Shown piece by piece: positions 1 to 9,235 of a DNA stretch of 23,854 nt. Both the position numbers and the translations under genes were made by a program. The DNA lies in assembly GCA_003427395.1 (NCBI GenBank), contig BFEA01000448.1:443255-467108 (forward strand), given 5' to 3'. This stretch comes from Chara braunii (taxonomy: Eukaryota; Streptophyta; Charophyceae; Charales; Characeae). The notes beneath the pieces are model-generated. The model searched no databases and was not told the DNA's origin. It was given only the letters and a program-made list of their open reading frames with translations. Every line of letters begins with the position of its first letter. Within the stretch, counting starts at the first letter, position 1.

Positions 1-64
1 GAAAAAAAAAAAAAAAAGACCTCTGCTGTTATATTCATGGATCTGCGGTTTCTCGATGCCAGAA

Positions 65-290
65 CGACGCTGGCCGGTGCTGGGGGGTTGCCCTGTAACC
101 TGCTGATAGCAGGAGCGTGAGGCCTGATAGAGAGATCTTGCGATGCTTTGGGGTGGGCATTCCAAGGAAAAAATAAGGATTGTTGTCGGGACGACGCTGG
201 CCGGAGCTGGGGTGAGTCGTGTTGCCCTGTAACCTAGCAGGGTAGGGGCATGAGGCCTGGGAGAGCTCGGCAGGGAATAAGATAGCGTTA
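65..290. repeat. Divergent tandem duplication, period about 127 bp
   Basis: Two diverged copies start at 65 and 192 with CGACGCTGGCCGG. Both continue through a shared TTGCCCTGTAACCT block and a GAGGCCTG block. No long reading frame or family was recognised. The A16 run at 2-17 sits at the window edge and could be the tail of a retroposed sequence lying to the left. Confidence 0.6.
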
Positions 291-435
291 AAGAATTCTT
301 GAAGGTTTGGTCAGGGAGTCCAGGTGTCCTGAGCATTCAAGTAGCACTAGTAATAGGCCATCAATTACTCCGGTCTTTTAAAAAAAATCTTCCTAATTTT
401 TTTAATAATTCTCAGATCGTTCTTAGCCGAAGTCA

Positions 436-1010
436 GGTGATGAGGGAAGTAGATGGTGGGATATCAAGCGTCCTACTAGTGAGAGGGCTAGCTGGTAGGA
501 TGGAAATGGGGTACAGCAGGAGCGGAGATGGTGGCTCTGCTGCAGTAAGTTTTGTCGGAGTGAGGTAAGGAGGACTGATGGGGGGTTCTGAGTCGTTTTT
601 TGAATTTACCTTGGTCTGAAGTTTGTCGTAGTTATTCCTAAGTAGCTCCAGTTTATCTTAGCCAAAGCCGAGTAATGGCTTCGGTATTTCAAAAAAAAAA
701 AAAAGGCAAGAGTTGTTAGGTACCTCAAAAAGAGAATAAGGTGAGCGGGAGAAGATGGTGGGTTATCACGCGTCCTACCAGTGAGGGGGTTAGCTGGTAG
801 GTGGGAGTATGGTATAGCAGCAGCAGAGATGGTGGCTCCGATGCAGTCAGTCTTGCCGGAGTGAGGTAAAGTGGATTGATGGGGGTTCTTCCGAGTCGCT
901 TCTGAATTTTGCTTTATCATGAAGTTGTCGTAGACGTGTCTGAAGTAACTCCAATTTCTCTGAGACAAAGTCGGGTAATGGCCCCGGCATCTCAATTTTT
1001 AAAATTTCAT
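436..1010. repeat. Divergent tandem duplication, period about 302 bp
   Basis: Two copies of about 300 bp are recognisable by AGATGGTGGG at 451 and 753, GCGTCCTAC, TAGCTGGTAGG, GAGATGGTGGCTC and CGGAGTGAGGTAA in the same order. An A14 run (691-704) ends the first copy. On the minus strand the second copy gives a short open frame (847-1032) with the look of a degraded protein, but I recognise no family and the first copy does not keep that frame. The rest of 1011-1154 holds A runs (1106-1115, 1132-1154) and a small CTGGG/CCCAG palindrome. Confidence 0.6.
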
Positions 1011-1154
1011 CCTTAGGCCAGTCTCGTTTCATGAAATTTTCTGACGAGCTTTCTGAACGTACTCGTTATGGGACGCTGGGCCCGGTTCCCAGTTTGAAGG
1101 GGGGGAAAAAAAAAAGGCAACCTGGGGCCAGAAAAAAAAAAAAAAAAAAAAAAA

Positions 1155-1200
1155 GGGCTTGCATTGTTGACAAGTGACTTCACGATCTGGGTTCATTGCA
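1155..1200 (+). repeat. Right end of 5' LTR, element 1
   Basis: Identical to 9190-9235 except for one base (A versus T at the 23rd position). It ends in TTGCA and is followed by ATT and then the primer binding site, as expected for a 5' LTR. Everything to the left of 1155 differs from the 3' LTR. Confidence 0.8.
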
Positions 1201-1203
1201 ATT

Positions 1204-1214
1204 TGGTATCGGAG
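1204..1214 (+). promoter_or_regulatory. Primer binding site (initiator-Met tRNA type)
   Basis: TGGTATCGGAG lies three bases after the LTR end. Plant LTR elements primed by initiator methionine tRNA typically carry TGGTATCAGAGC here, so this is a one-mismatch version in the expected place. Element 2 has the same TTGCA-ATT-TGGTATC arrangement at 9502-9520. Confidence 0.75.
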
Positions 1215-1294
1215 TTGTACTTCCGATGATGTGACTGACGAAGACGACCTGTACAGAACGACGACGAAGAAGTGGTGACGCCTACAACCGAGGA

Positions 1295-1820
1295 GCTGAC
1301 GTGGATAAGACTAGAATTGTGCACGTCAGGTGCTGACGTGGCATTGGTATCCCGACAGGGGAAAATCCAGCAAGGATAGCGTTGCCATCCAGATCCCGAT
1401 CGATCGTATCTGCGATCGGTATGCACTGCTGACGTGGCCGGTGGTTGTGGAGGAGTGTTGACGTGACATTGCTGACTCACCACTCGTCTACTGTGGTGAG
1501 TAGCTTCAGGCTGACGTGACATTGTCTGATGTGGCACTCCCGTACCTGGCTGACGTGGCATTGTACGACGCGCTGGTATTGCTTCTTACGTATATCCCAC
1601 TAATGATGCTGACTGGACTATAGTGGTGACGTGGCAGACTCAAGAGTTGCTGTATTGGCACACCACGGGATACACGTGGCAGGCAGGAACGTTACTTACT
1701 CGACGACGACATCGACGCACATTGCTGACGTGCACCCCATTGATGATTTTGACTGGACATGCTGACATGGCATACTCTTCGAGTTGCTGAGTTGGCATGC
1801 CAGGGGTGACACGTGGCAGG
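1295..1820 (+). repeat. Cluster of GCTGACGTGGCA-like motifs in the element 1 leader
   Basis: At least ten variants of this 12-mer are scattered at irregular spacing, for example at 1295, 1332, 1428, 1457, 1510, 1549, 1625, 1724 and 1761, with ACACGTGGCAGG variants near 1668 and 1809. The core ACGTGGC resembles the G-box/ABRE sites bound by plant bZIP factors, and TGACGT resembles the TGA/CRE half. A weaker set recurs at 8760-8835. Function is inferred only. The leader 1215-2336 otherwise holds no gene that I can see. Confidence 0.6.
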
Positions 1821-2336
1821 CATAGTTGCGCCAAAGTAAGAATTGCATTATGATGACTGAAGTGGCACGGCTGGAAGACTAGCGTGGCTATGGTGCCATA
1901 CGTCAGATTGGGTGTTGATCACACAAGACCGAAGAAGAAGCAGCAATAGGGGAAGAACGCTAACTATTGTTGTGATTTTGTTGGCGGCCTTACCTGTTGT
2001 CTTGTGTTGTGTTGTGTTGTGTGCTTGTGTGCTTACTTATGTGTGTTGATGATCATGTTGGCCTGAGTAGCGGTACCTGAAATAGAATAGAATGTCATCA
2101 CATTAAAATAGAACAACAATCAGAATTAGTAAAATTTGTGTTCCTTGTTTTTAAATCTTTCTCTTTAGAAAGTGCGAATTTGGTTCGGGTGACCGTTAAA
2201 TTATTGTCTCTTTATTTATTTTGCGGTAGACCAACCTGGTCCACACTGTCCTCCGAAAATGTCTCACTTCTGAAAATGTTTGCAAAAGTATATTTTGACG
2301 GGGTTTGTGACCACATTCTTGTTTCCTATTCCGATC

Positions 2337-4289
2337 ATGCTCTCCGTGGGCGAAGGACCGTCTGAGCCTAAGACTCGGACGCAGGCTGAGAATAAGAAAC
2401 AAGAACTGTTGGCTTTGTGGAACCCGTTGTTGACCGAAATACATCTATCTGGACCGGATGTTGAACAACACATCCGTGATAAATTTGATTTTAAGACGGT
2501 TGAAGACCGTATGAAGAAATCTATCACAATTGTGGAGGTTGTAGCAGTCGGGACCGAAGTCTCCAAACTGGTTGCCCAGTGTCGACAGGCGTTGGACCAA
2601 TTTGCCTTGAAACAGTTGGAAGAACTAATAGAATTGACTCGTAAAGGTGAGACTAAGCCAGAAGTAAGCAAGGCTACGATCGATGCAAGCATCTAGCAGT
2701 TGAAAGAAACACTGGCCGCAGAAGAAAGAAAGAAAGAAGAGTTGTCCAAAAGAAGAGAACAGGAACAAAGAAGAGGACAGAAAGTTAAAGAAATTAAACA
2801 GGTGATTGGAACAAAAACTGAAGAGAAGACATACATGTCTTAAATGTTGTCTCATGTTATGACTTACCTTACCTTCCTGGAGGAGAAAATCGACAGGGAG
2901 CAAATTCAATTAGATGAGATTGTTGTAGGATTACGAATCATCGCAAACATTGTGAAAGGAAAGAATCAGATAGAGGGTAAGGAAGAAGATAGACAAAAAA
3001 AAAGAGAAGATAAGAAAGAAGTAAAGAAGTTGATGGGAGATGCCATGAAGTTTGTTGGTCCAACAATTAAGACGTCGACCAATGAAAATGGACCACCAAG
3101 TCCACCATCCTCTCCGTCTAACTCCTCTCATTCGTTTCCTTCTCTCAAGTCTCCTTCTTCGACAACTCCGGGTAAGACAAGTGCAGAACCGGAGAAGCCG
3201 AAGAAGAAAGAGAAAACGAAAATGAAATTGTCTTTTACGTTTAGTAATAAGAAAGATGAGACTCTGTCGCTTTGAATTGTTGAAATCCAAACGTATGTCA
3301 GCACTGCTCCGGTCGAACCGGAGTCCCAAGTTGCGTTCACCACCTCTTGTATGGGAGGTGAGGCCAAATAATGGGTGTTGGTTGAGGCCAACGCCACGGG
3401 GTTTGAAGACATTGGCGAGTGGGCAAAGACGTTGACCTTGAAACAATTCTTGGCCAAGATCAAGGACCATTTTCTCGACCTTTTGGCTAAGATCAAGTGT
3501 AGTATCTGTTCTGATCAGTTTAATATCTGATCCATGGTCCATCGGACCCCAAAAAAAAAAAAAAAAAAAAAAAAAAAACGTTTTCTCGACAAGACAACGA
3601 CCGACAAGGCATTTGACCAATTAACAACGATTAGTCAAAAACATTGGACGTCAGTCGAGGCTTTGTCCCACGAAGTCGATCGATTGCTGCAGGTTCTAGG
3701 ATTGAACATGCAAGACAGCCAAGTGCTGTATATCTACTCCCATGTGTTGCGTGCGCCCATCCGGGGACACGTGATGGCCGAAGCAAAGTCGGGTAAGTAT
3801 AACTATAGGCAATTTCGCGATCTTGCTCTGCAAAGGGAGCAAAGGACTTCTCAAGTCAAAAACTCCTATGCAACCGTAGTTAAGTTTGGAGGAGGAGGAG
3901 GACGAGGAAGGACGTACGATGGGAAACAAATTCTTTGGCGACAAAAGCGTCAGGACCACACCCTTGTTGTCTTCGACGATGACACAGTGGAAAAGTGGCC
4001 AATAGAAGATAGGAATGAGAAGGATAACAACAGTGACTCCGGGAAGGGGGAAGTCACTGTTGTTGTGGCCACCAGGGGAGGGTCACCCAGAAGTTCAATA
4101 AGGAAGAAACCGCGCGCATTTCAATGGCACCCTGGCATTGCCGAAGGGAAGCCTTGGTTGAAGATGGGGATGACTCGTGAAACTTGGCAGGAGCTCATGG
4201 GCAATGTGCAACGTCTTAAATGCGGTACACCGGGACATGTGATCGCACACAGACCGATGATTAGAAACCCAAAAACGAGCAGCCAGTAG
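2337..4289 (+). pseudogene. gag: gag pseudogene, element 1
   Basis: Structural protein of the retrotransposon. I chose the ATG at 2337 (MLSVGEG). The same frame runs to a TAG at 4287-4289 but is cut by stops at 2694, 2841, 3273 and 3369 and by the U2 insertion at 3480-3580. The middle part is rich in charged helix-forming residues and has a Ser/Pro/Lys linker (about 3090-3240). The capsid-like part follows, with the A..W block near 3366-3374 and a leucine-rich helix region after 3581. A CCHC knuckle near 4212-4256 keeps its second Cys, the GTPGH segment and the His, but both outer cysteines are Arg. Every one of the four stops would be a sense codon if its T were C. The insertion preserves the frame (111 bp) but adds one stop. 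Confidence 0.8.
3470..3590 (+). pseudogene. Retroposed, 3'-truncated U2 snRNA copy with poly(A) tail inside gag
   Basis: Positions 3470-3550 match the 5' part of U2 snRNA: the TTTCTCG..CTTTTGGCTAAG start, the branch-point-pairing GTAGTA at 3499-3504, the Sm-proximal TCAGTTTAATATCTGAT block, and a GGTCC/GGACC hairpin in the place of stem-loop IIa. The match stops there, at roughly nucleotide 75 of U2, and runs into A28 (3551-3578). The decamer TTTTCTCGAC occurs at 3470-3479 and 3581-3590 and looks like a target duplication. The target decamer itself resembles U2 bases 6-15, which suggests microhomology at the 5' junction. Poly(A) plus a direct repeat points to LINE-type target-primed reverse transcription. 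No functional U2 is expected: the Sm site and 3' half are missing. Confidence 0.88.
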
Positions 4290-4308
4290 GAGTAACATCT
4301 TCTCCTAC
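4265..4308 (+). promoter_or_regulatory. Candidate -1 ribosomal frameshift signal at gag/pol junction
   Basis: Gag codons read aga-aac-cca at 4263-4271, so A-AAC-CCA (4265-4271) is an in-phase slippery heptamer of the XXXYYYZ form. Slipping by -1 enters a frame that stays open from 4265 into the protease ORF. Downstream, GTAGGAG (4286-4292) and CTCCTAC (4302-4308) form a perfect 7-bp stem with a 9-nt loop; CC/GG pairs across a bulged A may extend it. The gag stop (4287) lies in the stem. The spacer of about 11-14 nt is longer than usual. An ordinary single-base indel would look the same in the frame but would not need a slippery site. Confidence 0.5.
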
Positions 4309-5191
4309 GGAGATAAAGGGTAATGACGAACAGACAAGTAAGGCGCCTACGAACCCTTCCTACCCTTCTTCTCATATGGCAGAGGATGATTCTTCCTTAG
4401 TCCATCATCCAGACCGCCCTGGCATTGTCTTATGTTCTGTCTCTCTGGATGACTTTCTTGATGAGTTAGGTAATGAATTACTAGCCCTACGTAGCTCATG
4501 GGCTCGAAAAACAAAGTCTAAGGGCGAATTGTTGTTTGCAGATGTTGAAATCACACGAACACGAGTAGGTGTGTTGTTGGACCCCGGATCGACGAGGTCC
4601 TACATATCCGAGAAAGCAATCCGCAAGTTGCATCTCAGAATGAAGGTGAGAGACTGGTGTCGACCAATCACGTCTATTCTAGCAGACAAGAGTACGATCA
4701 CTGTCTCTCGGTATGTTGATCGTATCAAGTGTCAGTTTAGAACTAGAGAAGGGAAGAAGATTATGCATGAGTTCTCCTTCCTGGTTGAAAAAAGTTTGCT
4801 CTTTGATCTCATTCTGGGTATGGATTGGCACGAGGAAGCCAACCCGAACATTGACTTCAAAGGTAAGGTTATGCAACTTAAGGATGCACAATCTGAAATG
4901 AAACCTATCAAGTTATATCATAAGTCTGACTCTGACTTTAGTTTGTCTTTTTGTTGTATGAGTTATCCAACTTTTCGTTCGATGGTTTCAAAGAAAAAGT
5001 TGGAACGGGAAGTTATGATGGTATTAGGAAAGAAAGTCGGCGAGTCTTTTTCTTCCTGCCCTCCAACTATTGAAAGTTTTCTCTCTGAGTTTAAGGATCT
5101 GCAGACCGAACCTTCCGGAATCACGGAACGTGCTATTAAGCACACCGTTGAAATCATTTCGGGTAGTAAGATTCCCAAGGGCCCTATCTAT
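4309..5191 (+). pseudogene. Retropepsin-like protease region of pol, element 1
   Basis: Aspartic protease that processes the Gag-Pol polyprotein. The open stretch (ATG at 4376, continuous with the -1 frame from 4265) carries the active-site loop LLDPGSTRSY at about 4574-4603; the catalytic DSG/DTG triad appears as DPG at 4580-4588. The C-terminal DLILGMDW motif, typical of gypsy retropepsins, lies at about 4805-4828. A linker of about 90 residues with Ser/Lys-rich sequence leads to RT. The segment is uninterrupted until a TGA at 5192, where related elements have Arg (PIYR), implying CGA to TGA. Confidence 0.8.
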
Positions 5192-6420
5192 TGAATGTCT
5201 CCCAAGTAACTTGAGGAACTGAAGATACAACTGCAGGACCTTACTGGCAAGGGATGGATTCGCCCTAGCTCATCTCCCTATGGTGCACCTGTCTTGTTTG
5301 TGCCCAAAAAGAAAGGTGAACTGCGTCTTTGCATTGACTATCAAGGGTTGAATGTCGTCACTGTCCAGAACGCCGAACCGCTTCCTCGCTTTGGCGACTA
5401 ACTTGATCAATTGCAGGGTTGTAATATTTCAGTAAGATTGATCAAAAGTCTGGGTACCATCATATCGAAGTGGAATCTGCAGATCAACATAAGACTGCAT
5501 TCCGAACAAGGTATGACCATTACGAGTTCATGGTAATGCCTTTCAGATTGACAAATGTCCCTGCGACATTCCAACAATTAATAATTGAATTGTTTCGTCA
5601 ATGGTTCGGTCAGTTCGTTATTGACTATCTTGATGATATTCTCGTGTACAGTAAAACGTTAGAAGAGCACGAGAAACATCTTCGTCAAGTGTTAGAAAAG
5701 TTGCGAGAAGGCAACTTTAAGATAAACCCAAAAAAGTATGAGTTCGCTAAGTCTAAGGTCTTATACTTATGACATATAGTGAACGAAGAAAGCCTCAGAC
5801 GAGAAAAAAAAAAAATATTAGCAATTCGAAATTGGCCACAACCTAAGTTTGTAACTGAACAGCGATCTTTCCTTGGTTTGGCAAGTTATTATAGGAAGTT
5901 CGTCAGAAACTTCTCACTGATCGTCGCACCAATTAGAAGATTGTTGAAGAAAGGAACTATTTGGTTGTGGGACAAGGACTGTGAGTCTTCCTTTAAGAAG
6001 ATAATAAAGTATGTTTTAACTCACTATCCTGTTCTGAAAATTTTTGATATATCACTTCCCTTCATTGTCACTACTGATGCAAGTCAGTACGAAATTTGCG
6101 CAGTCCTTCAACAGAATGACGGCAATAGTTACAAACCAATTGAGTTTATGTTTGCATGATTGTCATTAGAAAAGGTCGCCAACTCCACATATGAAAGAGA
6201 ATTGTATGCCTTAGTCTGTGCGCTGGACACATGGAAGCATTACTTGTTAGGGAGACACTTCACTGTGTACTCAAACGACTCGACACTGAAGTGGATAAGG
6301 ACACAGCCTAGACTCTCTGATAAGTTAGTACGATGGTCTACATTCATTGATACTTTTGATTTTGAGTTGAAAACTATTAAAGGTAAGCCTAATGTGGTTG
6401 CAGATGCATTGTCCAAATGA
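5192..6420 (+). pseudogene. Reverse transcriptase and RNase H region of pol, element 1
   Basis: RT copies the element RNA to DNA and RNase H removes the RNA. The N-terminal fingers carry [29 protein letters not shown] and LRLCIDY (5195-5345). After a frameshift near 5430 the palm follows, with MPFRLTNVPATFQ and the catalytic YLDD at 5626-5637, then the thumb with FLGLASYYRKFV. RNase H shows TDAS near 6075, the YERELYALV block after 6190, and SNDSTLKW near 6275, ending with NVVADALSK. Stops at 5192, 5207, 5399, 5770, 6157 and 6418 cut it. All except perhaps 5770 fall at expected Gln or Arg positions and fit C-to-T. No RT activity is possible from this copy. Confidence 0.9.
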
Positions 6421-8101
6421 TGTGATTTCTTTGGTGCTATTGTCTCTTATTTGGATGTTGGGAATAATTTAAAAGATAAAATTCGTCAAGGATATGCTAC
6501 CGACCCTATTTGGAAACCTATCATGGATGTCCTTGCGAAAGACCTAACTTTACTTTCCAACTACAGAATAACGATGGTTTGTTTTTCTTAATAGACCAAG
6601 CTGAATAGAGATTGTGCATTCCTCACAAGGAAGAACTTAAAAGTCTGTTGATTGGGGAATGTTACAACACTGAAGGATATTTTTGTTTCAAGAAAACTTA
6701 CGTTGAGGTTAGAGAAAGCTTTGACTGGAAGGGATTAAAGGAAGACGTGCTAACTTATGTTCGTACATGTCTGGTATGTTAGAGAAACAAACCTTCACAT
6801 GAGAATCCACTTGGTCTTTTGAAACCATTATCGATTCCTAGCGAATTATGTGAATCTATCTCGATTAATTTTATGAGTCTCACCAAAAGTCGAAACGACA
6901 ATAGTCAAGTAATGGTTATTGTGGATCGTTTCTCTAAATATGTCATGTTTATTCCCTTACCCGCAGAAGCGCGAACAGAACTTGTCATCCAAAACTTTCA
7001 AATGCGATGGGTGATTGAGTATGGTTTTCCTCTTTCCATTGTTTCTGATCATGATGCCAGGTTCACAAGTATGTCATGGCAAAAGCTTATAGAAGCATAC
7101 GGTACACGACTGACCATGTCCTCAGGGCGACACCTTGAAAGTTATGAAACGAATGGACAAAGTGAACAAATGAACCGTTTGTGTCAGCAGTTTTTGCGCA
7201 TATATGTGACACCCGATCAGATAGATTGGGATGAGAACTTACCAAAGATAGCAAGCGCATTCAATAGTAACAAGCGAAATTCCTCGACAAAGGGGTATTT
7301 TCTTGAGCATCAAAGACAAAATCTGGCTATATGCTGGAACCTCCGACCGAGTGACGCAAGCAAAATAATGATAACGTAAAGTCTCTGAGGATCACAAACA
7401 GCTCGGCGGTCGTTGGCTAGGGCGAGCGGCCGTACTTTTTTGTGGTTTCCTGCTGATAACCTAGTTGTCCAATGTATGGCATTCACTTAGAAATCTAAGC
7501 GAAGAAGGACTTCGTACTTCGTACCTTCCGAGGTGTTCCAACACATAGCCAGATTACGAGGCTCATATTCACAGGACGTACGCCTAATGCACTGCACAAG
7601 GGTTGAAAACCTAAGCATCCCATTGATGTGTTAACACGGGACCAGTTCCTTAGGTTACCTCCAGGGACCCGAGAGTATGCAGTATTGTTTCAAGAAGACA
7701 TTAAGAAAGTAAAGAACAATTTGAAGAAAGCTCAGGACCAAATGATTGAATAAGCTAACAAGCATCACCGACCATCAACATTCAAGGAAGGTGATCTAGT
7801 CTGGGGCAAGTCCAGAGAGTTTTCGCTGGAAGAAAATGTGTCTCATAAATTTTTGCCCGTCTATTTTGGACCCTGGGAAGTTCTCAAAGTAATTGGGGAT
7901 GCAGAGGGACCGTCTTATCGAATTGATATTCCTCCTCACCTCAAAACGTATCCTGTCTTTCACGTGTCCAAAGTGTTACCTTATATAGAAGGAAATGATT
8001 TCGCAAACAGACCATTTATGATTCCACCAGACATGGAAGGCGGATATGAAGTAGACAAAATCATAGAGCATGGGTATTTCTCTACAGGTGGACGTGGATG
8101 A
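6421..8101 (+). pseudogene. Integrase region of pol, element 1, interrupted
   Basis: Integrase inserts the DNA copy. The N-terminal HHCC finger is at about 6655-6780; both histidines read as Tyr (TAC, TAT; C-to-T of CAC/CAT) and the CxxC is followed by TAG. The core shows VDRFSKYVMFIPLP, IVSDHDARFTS (second Asp) and a TNGQSEQMNR block holding the Glu. The first Asp appears as Asn (INFM where the family has DF). A one-base deletion lies near 6570. From about 7285 to 7572 an unrelated segment interrupts the frame; the C-terminal part resumes at TPNALHKG, then REYAVLFQ, GDLVWGK, KFLPVYFGPWEVL, YPVFHVSKVLPY. Stops: 6606, 6780, about 7604, 7751, 8099. Confidence 0.85.
7285..7572. other. Unidentified ~285-bp interruption in the integrase gene
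   Basis: Element 2 and related integrases pass directly from the NSS(T) block to TPNxLHxG. Here about 285 bp lie between them. The segment has no coding sense in the integrase frame, no poly(A) tail and no clear terminal inverted repeats. At most ACA repeats at both joins. It is more GC-rich in its centre (7400-7430) than its surroundings. It could be a small transposon, a filler insertion, or a strongly diverged stretch. Confidence 0.45.
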
Positions 8102-8230
8102 CCCCAGAAGTAGTTCAAGGTACGTTTCAAATCTCAGGCACCATCTGAGGACATATGGTTTAGTAAACGAGAATTACTTGAAACTGCTCCTGATATTGTA
8201 TCTGCATATGAACGCGGGTTAAAGTCTTAA
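8102..8230 (+). pseudogene. Chromodomain-like C-terminus of pol, element 1
   Basis: In the same frame as the integrase C-terminal part, after stops at 8099 and 8111 (both C-to-T compatible). The segment FKVRFKSQAPSEDIWFSKRE leads into LLETAPDIVSAYERGLKS and a final TAA at 8228-8230. The pattern of a short beta-rich block, acidic residues plus Trp, then a helix ending the polyprotein is that of chromodomains in chromoviruses, which are thought to guide integration to marked chromatin. Element 2 has a close counterpart at 12431-12558. The match to canonical chromodomains is partial, since the aromatic cage is not clear. Confidence 0.65.
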
Positions 8231-8889
8231 TTATTTCTGCGATGGAACTCGAAATTGGGTCGGCAGGAATGCAGTAACCCGTGTCTGCAGAAGTCTGGGC
8301 CTCGAACGGAGCCCAGACCACACAGGCCAAACTCGACCTGTGCTAGGCAGTATGACCACGTACTGCCTTGGGAAATCAACAGTCTAAGTCAACTGTCAAA
8401 GGTACCACGCCCAGGCCCTTGGTTGGATACACTCACTTGTTGTGCGTAGGTACCCAGACAGCATCAAGGCCACAAGGCGTTCGGTTTCAGACCTATCTGG
8501 GCCGTCATTTGCCTTGAGATCTTGACGGCCGAGGGAAACAGCAACCGGGGTCCAGACCCCGCGTCAACGCTACAAAAGCCTGGACCTCCTGACTTGGAGA
8601 ACATTTTGTCTTGCGTCAATGCTGACTTCACGCGTTGACTTCGACGCTAGTGCGACGCTGCGATACTGGCTGGACGCTGGCTCTACGCTGGCACCTGAGC
8701 GATTACGACGACGCGCTGCTGGCTCGACATGGTGGCTGGCTGGCAATTGTCTTCTGGGCATGCTGACATGGCAGCTGCCACGCGCCGCCGCTCACGTGGC
8801 TGCTTCCACATGTACTCTTGCTGACGTGGCGGGGCTACGTGTCTGATATTGCTGTTCTGATTCATCGTCACTCGGAAGGAGATCAAGAC
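8231..8889. other. 3' untranslated region of element 1
   Basis: No gene is visible. The segment 8750-8835 repeats the GCTGACGTGG-type motifs of the leader (8760 as GCTGACATGGCA, 8790 as CTCACGTGGCTG, 8820 as GCTGACGTGGCG). A short purine tract (GGAAGGAGATCAAGA, 8874-8888) just before TGTGGGG could be the polypurine primer for plus-strand synthesis, but it is not pure. Confidence 0.45.
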
Positions 8890-9235
8890 TGTGGGGCGAT
8901 TGTAGATACGTACCTGNTCTCTNGATGTCGACATTGCTCCANCTCNCTGATGATGACANGTTGACNTGNCACNTGGCACATTGAGATNGAACTTCAGATT
9001 TGTGTTCGGACTATTGATTATTGAGGTGGCGATCGAGGAGGGAGCCCGAAGCAGAAGTGGGCATTGTTTTCTTCTCCACTCTAAGTCTATTCTCCCTTCT
9101 CTCTCTTTCGTCTGTGTATGTTTCCCCATCTCATTCTATCCGGACACGATCATGAATATTGACAATCATCAGCAGGTTGATATCTATCTGGGCTTGCATT
9201 GTTGACAAGTGTCTTCACGATCTGGGTTCATTGCA
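8890..9235 (+). repeat. 3' LTR of element 1 (left edge tentative)
   Basis: The right end at 9235 is fixed by the match to 1155-1200. The left edge is a guess: TG at 8890 follows a purine-rich stretch, giving a TG...CA LTR of about 346 bp. Nine ambiguous bases lie between about 8917 and 8988, so this part of the assembly probably merges several copies of the family. Confidence 0.55.

Larger units (their letters stand above)
1155..9235 (+). mobile_element. Ty3/gypsy LTR retrotransposon, chromovirus type (element 1, degenerate)
   Basis: The limits are set by a 46-bp block that occurs at 1155-1200 and 9190-9235 with one mismatch, both copies ending TTCATTGCA; these are the right ends of the two LTRs. 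Between them lie the primer site, gag, protease, RT, RNase H, integrase and a chromodomain-like tail, the order typical of Ty3/gypsy. Most of the 5' LTR is absent: an A23 run at 1132-1154 directly abuts the remaining 46 bp, so truncation or misassembly is possible. About sixteen in-frame stops, several frameshifts and two insertions make it non-autonomous. Confidence 0.9.

Noticed and set aside
2931-3620. Minus-strand open frame opposite gag
   Set aside because: Shadow of the gag coding strand, made of Phe/Leu runs from the A28 and Lys codons.
2337-8230. Alternative genetic code with TAA/TAG as Gln and TGA as Arg
   Set aside because: The exchanger exon uses normal Gln codons with no internal stops over about 460 codons; element decay explains the pattern better.
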